Shown here: positions 57,839-64,000 of the stretch, in pieces
How positions within the stretch are numbered: position 1 is the first letter of the stretch
How the letters are laid out: each line of letters begins with the position of its first letter
NCBI RefSeq assembly: GCF_000203815.1
Contig: NW_004457734.1
Span: forward strand, 441,233-505,232
Direction of reading: 5' to 3'
DNA from: Cavenderia fasciculata
Lineage: Eukaryota; Evosea; Eumycetozoa; Acytosteliales; Cavenderiaceae
DNA: 64,000 nucleotides
The notes under the pieces: model-generated
Seen by the model: the letters and a program-made list of their open reading frames with translations, nothing else
What the model was told of the DNA's origin: nothing
Databases searched by the model: none
Translations under genes and position numbers: made by a program

Positions 57839-59198
57839 TTACTGATATAATCTAGGGAATGAAGGATCTTCAATAAATGATACACTTTGACCACCTGTTA
57901 AAAGACTGACACCTGGATAGACTGGTTGCTCTAGATTTTTAAATGCAACGCCTTGCACTACACCATTGAGATAGTAGGACAGTGTATGTTGGTTCATATC
58001 GACCAACAATCCTACCCGATCACCTTGGGCAAATGGTTTGGCAAATGGTACTCCATTGCCACTATTGTTTGCTTTTCTTCCATCGGCCAAGTACCCCCAT
58101 CCTCCATTACTAGTTAAATATGATTGCCATACTGGGAATGATTCTGGTATCACTCCAATTACTAAATGAAATCCTGTTTGATTAAAACTAATATAAGAAA
58201 ATAAATATTAATAAACAAAGTTGGATACATTCTATTCCTTTTTTTATATTTAGCATACTTTAAAGATTCAACATAAACTTCCCAATAGGTGCAACCAGAA
58301 TCAAGTTCAATTCTTTCAGAACCTCTAACTGATTGGTAGCTTCCCAAATAATCACCGCCGTGAGTTACTGTTCTTTCATTGTTGGAAAGTACCATTTTAC
58401 CTTTTTTAATTGTATCCCATCTACCCTTGTAAGTCTTGTGACTCCTATAAAATGATTTCCATGAAAGATGTAATTTAGGTAATTTAATATTTTTTGGTCC
58501 AAATCTATCGAAAAATAAATGCTACATGGAAAGAATAAAAAAAATAAGAATTAATAAATAATTATTTAAACAATGAATTAATATTTTTAATTTACCTTCC
58601 AAACATCTTCATCGTCTGCCATTTCTTTAAAGAATCTATTCACCAAGAATAAACATTTTATACATTTGACATCAAGGAATTTACAAATGGTAGTTAATAT
58701 TTCGACTGGAAGATATTCCAATTGTAGATCGTATTCATGTAATTGTTCAATATGACTACTTTGTTCTTCATGTAATTGTTTTTCGGCTTCTGTACTATAT
58801 TGATGATTTAATATTTGATCAGATGATGTAAATGGTTGTCCCATTTCCAATGATCTTTGATTTTCATTATTATTATTATTATTATTGTTGGTATTGTTGA
58901 TATTATTATTATTTAAATGGCAAGATGCCATTAAAGTGTCTCCATTGATTCCCATTGTTTGAAATTGTGCTTTTTTCCAAGTTGATCCAGGTGTTGATGA
59001 TAATGAGCATGGAGATGATGATGATGAGGATGAAGTAGATGATGTTAAAGATGTTCTATCGTATTCTAATGTTGCCATTCTAGGTATTAAAATTGGTGGA
59101 GTAGTAGTTGATGGATTGGGATTTAAACGATTAGTATCAAATATTTGATTACTAGTAATATTATTATTAAAATTATTTCCTGCTGCTGTATGATTCAT
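57839..59198 (-). CDS. F-box and SPRY domain protein (Fbxo45-like architecture)
   Basis: Minus-strand exons 58596-59198, 58259-58521 and 57839-58187 give 404 residues. Residues 1 to about 150 are Asn/Ser/Thr-rich. The F-box is LEYLPVEILTTICKFLD with CLFLVNRFFKEMADDEDVWK, ending at a splice. A linker follows (FGPKNIKLPKLHLSWKSFYR), then a SPRY domain: GGDYLGSYQSVRGSERI, YWEVYVESLN, FNQTGFHLVIGVIPES, NGGWGYLADGR, GDRVGLLVDMNQHTLSYYLNG. F-box proteins bind Skp1 in ubiquitin ligases; SPRY domains choose the substrate. F-box plus SPRY is the layout of animal Fbxo45/FSN-1. The start at 59198 (MNHTAAG) is preferred over an upstream ATG at 59246 that adds an apolar stretch. Confidence 0.9.
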
Positions 59199-61167
59199 AT
59201 TCAACTCTTTTATGACGATGATGATGATGCAAGTGAAAAAAAACAAAATATAATTATATTATTATTATTATTATATATATGTATATAAAGAGACAGAGAT
59301 AAATTAAATTAAATGATGTGGGGAGGGAGGGTGTGAAATCGAGATTATTATTATATTCTAAAACAGTCGTATGGTTTTTTTTTTTTGTAACTTTTAGTAT
59401 AATAAATTATTATTACTATCAAAAAAAAAAAAGGTACGAAAATTGAAAAATCAATAGACCAAATGCGGAAACACAATCAATGCTACTATCTATCCTATCC
59501 AATTACAATTGCTATGAAGTGAAGTGCAGATACGATGGTTATGGTGGTAGGTATTGGTAGGTATGATGGGGAGGGTGGATAATTCCAATTTCCCGCGCTA
59601 TAGTAATTTTGAAAATTCTGGTCAAAAGATGGAGTAAAGATTATTTAATTGTATACAATTAGTGTCTAGAATATTTTTGGAAAAAATTGGAAAATATAGT
59701 AAACTAACCAACCATCATCCTTCAATTGATCCATCCACAAATAACATCAAAAGTATATAGTACTATATATTCAAAATAAAACCAACGACTATATATATAT
59801 ATGTTAAATATATAAATATAACAACACCCCCCTCTTCTTTCAATATATATCATCAACATACAATCGTCTAAAAAGTATTCATTTTTTAGGTTGTTCCTGC
59901 TCTACACAATAGTACACCTACAAATTTTTTATCGTTTAATATGATTGGCTGACTCTTCCAAGGGTGGGACCCCCGCTCAAGAGAAGACAGGACGGTTCAC
60001 TCTCTCCTCCCAAGTAATTTTAGTGAGAGAGTGAGAGAGTAAGAGAGAGAGAGACTGTGTGTGAGTGGTGAGAGTAGTGGAGTGGAGTGGTCTAGTTTCG
60101 ATGCTGCTATTCTTTCTTCCTAATATGGGTAGAGAGTGTATTTAGAATATTTTGAAAAACACTAATAAACAACAACAAAAATAATAATAATAATTGAATA
60201 GACTGACTGACTGACGGATGGGAAGGAAGGAATAGAATTATGTTTGGTTGTTGAGTATTATGTGTTTGTGTATGTGTATGTATGTATGCATACATTCATG
60301 AGTGTGCACAACAACGACATGATCAACAAACACCTCAAACACCACATATCATGAATAGACTTATTATTATTATTATTTTGTATGTATGTATGTATTGAAC
60401 GAATAGAAGATAATAAAAAGAATGATGTGTGCGCCAAGCATTACCACACGTCACCCACACTCACTAATGCTCACACATTAATAAAATCCATTTTTATCAA
60501 GACCGATTGTCCATCAAAGTGGGGGGTACTTTGGATAATAAAATAATAATAAAGAAATTCGAAATAATACCTATACTACTTACTTTGTTTTTTTGTACAC
60601 AATTCATTTTTGTACATTCAAATTTATGTTTGTTTTTTAAATTATCTGTATGTATGTGGGGTTGTAATGATCGAAATTATCTTTGTCCAAAGAGAGTACT
60701 AATCTGGTTAGGTTGAATTTAACAACAACAACAACAAACTATAATTAAAACGACGTCGTCGTCCTCGTCCTATACTAGTATTTTTAGTCCCATCGCGTAC
60801 GCTGGTTTATTTAATTGTACAAATTTGGTCAATTTCGAAATTGTTTTTCCACCAATCATAATCAACTAGATACATTTGTAACATTTGAACCATTTGAATG
60901 GAATAATGTGATTGATACACTTATCTCACCTTACTTTCACTTTCATATATATAGGAGATTAAAAGATATGTTAATTTAGATAATATTAAAAAAACAAAAG
61001 AAAAAGGAAAAGGAATCATGGAAACAAATATCTATCTAAACGAATGAATGAATGAATAGGGTATATGAGTTGTTTTGAATTGTAATAATTATTACAACAA
61101 TAATATATAATATATATAATATTTAAATTTATTTTTTTTATACAACAATATTATTATTATTATTATT
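59199..61167. other. Upstream region of the F-box/SPRY gene
   Basis: About 2 kb with no supported gene. It holds TATATATA stretches, an AG/GA-rich stretch near 60020-60060 and GT/AC repeats near 60260. An imperfect inverted repeat CAAAGT/ACTTTG lies around a G run at 60514-60532, and there is an E2F-like site at 59589. The 69-codon frame at 60507-60716 is apolar and looks accidental. Confidence 0.5.
59589..59596 (+). promoter_or_regulatory. E2F-like site TTTCCCGC
   Basis: TTTCCCGC, followed by GC, matches the E2F/DP consensus and stands out in AT-rich DNA, about 390 bases upstream of the F-box/SPRY start. A single 8-base match is weak evidence. Confidence 0.3.
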
Positions 61168-62445
61168 TTAATCAAAAAGACCAAAATCGTCAACATTTGC
61201 TTGACCTTTTTTATCAGCACCTGGTACACCAGCATCAGCTTTCTTGGCAATTTCATACTGTGTACGTCCAATAATATCTCCGTCGATCATTAAATAGAGT
61301 TTGGAACGTTCTTCTAGATCATCTACCTTTTCAATGAGGACATATCCATCGTGTAGGTCAGTGTAGAGACCTTGGACATCAGAAGGTTGTTTGCCAAGCT
61401 TCTCGGCGACTATTGTTTTGAGTTGGTCGAGTGTAGTGGTCTTGGAAATACGAACTTTCTTGGCATAGATATCGTTGATTCCAACATACAAGGTTTTCGA
61501 GACGGTAGGTGTGTAGGCTCCAATCACACCCAAATCCTTGGCCAATTGGACAGATGCTTCGTTGTTGTCGTCGACGACTTGGAGTAGCTCGTTGGTTGTT
61601 GAACGCATGCCCTTGAGTGTCTCTTTATCATATTTTGAAATATTCTTGGTCAAGTACTCGCCAGTGGTAATGTCGATACGATAGTACTTGTGAATGTAGA
61701 ATGTTGGTTGCAAGGAGAGTGTTTCAACTGGTTTTCCACCCGACCCTCCACTCACAGACACCGACTCTATATTGACTTGTAAGAGTTCATACTCTGACAC
61801 GGTCAACACATTCTCTTCTTTTAAAAGAATTGGTCTCAATACCAAAACTGGAACTCTCATTTTCTTTTGTGAAAAGTAATTCATTACTGGTGTTAATTCA
61901 CTTGTAAATTTAGTTATATTCTAAGAGAGACAAAAAGCAGAGAAAAGAAAATACTGTAAATACTAACAAGTAATAGAAAATAGATAATAATTAAATATAC
62001 TAACCATTGAACCCAAATAAGTAGTTGAATCTTGTGATGCACAATTATGACTAAATGACATAAAATCGACCCACTTTGAATGGAATTCTAAAAATAGGCA
62101 TATATCAATATTAGTTTTAGTTTTAGATAATCCATTCAAGATTATATTTATGTATTTATACATACCTGTAAATACTTGTTGTTCTGGTTTTACTTGGTTA
62201 TGAGTGTTTGGAGCACGTCTTCTTATACCACCCTTTCCTCTTCCTCTACCACTACCATTTACTCTTCCAACTGTTGGTTGTGTTGTATCTAGTTTCTTTG
62301 ATTCTTCATCTTCTGGGTCTTCAATGGGTTCGGGAGGGATCACTCTAAGAGCTTCACATAGTTTATCCTTTTGATTCTCGATTGTAGGTACCTCTATCGA
62401 TGGATCTACATCAATTCCAACATACATATAAAGATTCTTGCTCAT
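61168..62445 (-). CDS. Unknown protein with possible ubiquitin-like C-terminal fold
   Basis: Minus-strand exons 62166-62445, 62005-62087 and 61168-61920 (donors GTATGT and GTTAGT) give 371 residues. The N-terminus (MSKNLYMYVGIDVDPSIEVP) has no signal peptide. Residues about 55-85 are basic and Gly/Arg-rich (RVNGSGRGRGKGGIRRRAP), an RGG-like patch that could bind nucleic acid. The middle (RVPVLVLRPILLKEENVL, LQPTFYIHKYYRIDI) looks beta-rich. The last third (SKTLYVGIND, TTLDQLKTIVAEKLG, VQGLYTDLHDGYVLIEKVDD) has the strand-helix-strand order of ubiquitin-like folds, which is only suggestive. No family recognised; the gene model is good. Confidence 0.78.
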
Positions 62446-62957
62446 TTTTAAAAGTTATATATATATATTATTATATAGGTTTGTTTTGTTGTTTGTTAAT
62501 GTTTGTTGTTAAATATATATATATACAAATTAAATAATATAATAAATGTACAAAACAATATAAAAGAGAGTCTTCTTATTGTTGATTGATCGATAGTCGC
62601 TGCTCTTGCTCTAACAACAATAGTTCAACAATGAAACCTTGTTCTTTCCAAAGCTCACTATAGTTTCTAATTTCTTTCTAAGGTAGATATTTTTTTTGTA
62701 GTGTCTTGAAAAATCTTAGGTCAAATATAATCTATTTCCGATTCAAGAAAGTATAAGACGACAGTCATTGAATGAATAAATTGATTTAATTTAATTATTT
62801 TAAATACAATCCAGAATCATTTTGGAATAATGTATATATGATATAGATAGATCAATGTCAAACATGGTGTATTATCTAAAAACCCTAGCTTGAGCATAAA
62901 AATATTAATATTATTATTTTTTGAGTAGTTCTTTTTTTTTTTGTTATAACAGTGACT
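62446..62957. other. Divergent spacer
   Basis: 512 bases between the unknown protein (minus) and the last ankyrin locus (plus). TATATATA stretches near 62457 and 62513 and a T run at 62932-62942. No gene seen. Confidence 0.5.
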
Positions 62958-63965
62958 ATGACTTTAGCTACAACTACAACCACCTTCACATTTCATTGTA
63001 TATTTAGATCGATATATATTAGACAATTGATATTTAATCAGATAGGTGATATATCAAATAGATTGTATCCAAAAGATAAAAGTTATGATGGTAGTCAACG
63101 ATCATTACAAGGAAGAGATATCATCAAGTTACCTCTTCTTGAAATGATATCAAAGTTTGGGTTACCTTGGCACTTTGTTTGTCATTATCTACCTAAAGAT
63201 AGAGATCAGGTACTATTGAAAAGAAGGAGAAGAGTGATTAGTCAATACTGCTGTCATCATAATGCAACATTGGATACACTTGAACATCTGGTAGAATGGT
63301 CACCTGATGTTGGGTTTGATTGGATGTATTTAAAGTATATAAACAATCAAGAGCTATTAGAGTATCTAGTCAAGAGTTGTCCTACACAAGAAAAGTATAA
63401 CTTTTTCAAAAAGGCAATGGAGGTAGCTTGCACAAATGGTTATCTCTCGACTGTAAAGTTGATAACATGTTCTTTGATAAAAGGTGCACCATCATCACAA
63501 GTCGATCACCAAGCAATGGACATTGCTTGTCGTAAAGGATTCATTGACATTGTAAAATATTTACATTATAATGCTCAAAAAAGGGTATGGATAAAGCTGC
63601 TCGAAAAGGACACATTGAAATTGTAAAGTTCCTACATTTCAATCGTAGCGAAGGTGCAACAACCAATGCTATGGATTGGGCAGCTGAAAATGGCCAGTAT
63701 GAAGTGGTAAAGTATCTTCAAGAGCATCGTAGTGAAGGTGCAACTACCAAGGCTATGGATGAGGCAGCTCGAAACGGACACTATGAAATTGTAAAGTACC
63801 TTTCTGAGCATCATAGTCAGAGTGAAGGTGCAATAAATAAAAGAGAATAGATAAGATCAAGTCAGTCCTGTCAGAACTGAAAAGAATAGGGAATGCTATG
63901 AAACTAGACATCTACTCAAGATTCATTTGAAACAGCTATTAGTCACACACATACATTTCAAATGA
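62958..63965 (+). pseudogene. Broken ankyrin-family gene near window end
   Basis: ATG 62958 opens a complete N-terminal block (FHCIFRSIYIRQLIFNQI, GRDIIKLPLLEMIS, HHNATLDTLEHLVEWS) running to FIDIVKYLHYN at about 63571. There a deletion and frame change remove a half repeat and the cassette introns; the frame then ends as KRVWIKLLEKD. The repeats resume in another frame (MDKAARKGHIEIVKFLHFN from 63587) for three units to a stop at 63850. Remains of the C-terminal exon follow (YETRHLLKIHLKQLL, ending at TGA 63965), with DIVKL and the first half missing. The first part could still give a 220-residue protein without repeats. Confidence 0.78.
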
Positions 63966-64000
63966 ATAAATAATAAATAATTATAATAAATTCAAAGCCT

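Noticed and set aside
1-64000. tRNA, snRNA and Dictyostelium class I RNA genes
   Set aside because: No cloverleaf, no CCTTACAGCAA-type element and no convincing upstream element was seen on either strand by eye. A covariance-model scan would be decisive.
1-64000. Retroelements or DNA transposons as cause of the rearrangements
   Set aside because: No reverse transcriptase, integrase, tyrosine recombinase or transposase motif and no long terminal repeats were found.

Overview
The window is nuclear DNA of a dictyostelid social amoeba. It is strongly AT-rich, genes are compact with short GT-AG introns (mostly 60-110 bases), spacers are dominated by A/T microsatellites, and coding regions carry Ser, Asn and Gln homopolymers. 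It also holds a family of ankyrin-type repeat proteins that looks dictyostelid in style. The species cannot be named from this sequence. All functional calls come from reading motifs by eye; no search was run.

Layout. 1-8.2 kb: ankyrin-family genes and relics surrounding a zinc alcohol dehydrogenase (minus) and a three-exon membrane-type protein of unknown function. 8.3-18.4 kb: the mitochondrial pyruvate dehydrogenase E1 beta gene (minus), head-to-head with a 2,291-residue protein fusing a Ser/Gln-rich region, a GH13 amylase-like domain and a GT5 glycogen/starch-synthase-like domain. 18.5-26.1 kb: a small secreted protein (minus) and a 13-exon FANCD2 gene (plus). 26.3-33.8 kb: an ankyrin relic, a putative mitochondrial protein, and a 1,351-residue cytoskeletal protein with talin-like F0-F1, PH, a long charged coiled coil and four CH domains (all minus). 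35-48 kb: accessory region with two related blocks, each an ankyrin gene divergent from a Ser/Gly-rich secreted protein. Both blocks have been rearranged, and a CYP51 sterol 14-demethylase gene sits between them. 48-53.4 kb: a divergent Ste24/M48-type metalloprotease and three more ankyrin loci. 53.4-64 kb: an ASH-RhoGAP protein, an F-box/SPRY protein, an unknown protein, and a last broken ankyrin gene.

The most unusual content is the ankyrin family, with 14 loci in 64 kb. It has a conserved N-terminal block of about 120 residues, short 28-residue repeats instead of the usual 33, and a conserved helical C-terminal module. Almost every intron is phase 0 and falls at one of two fixed points in the repeat, so exons are interchangeable cassettes of 39 or about 84 bases (or multiples). 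About half the loci are frameshifted, truncated or fused at inversion points, which suggests rapid gene birth and death. Housekeeping genes (pdhB, FANCD2, CYP51, the CH protein) stand between them with clean structures.

No tRNA, rRNA, CRISPR array, retroelement or DNA transposon was recognised.
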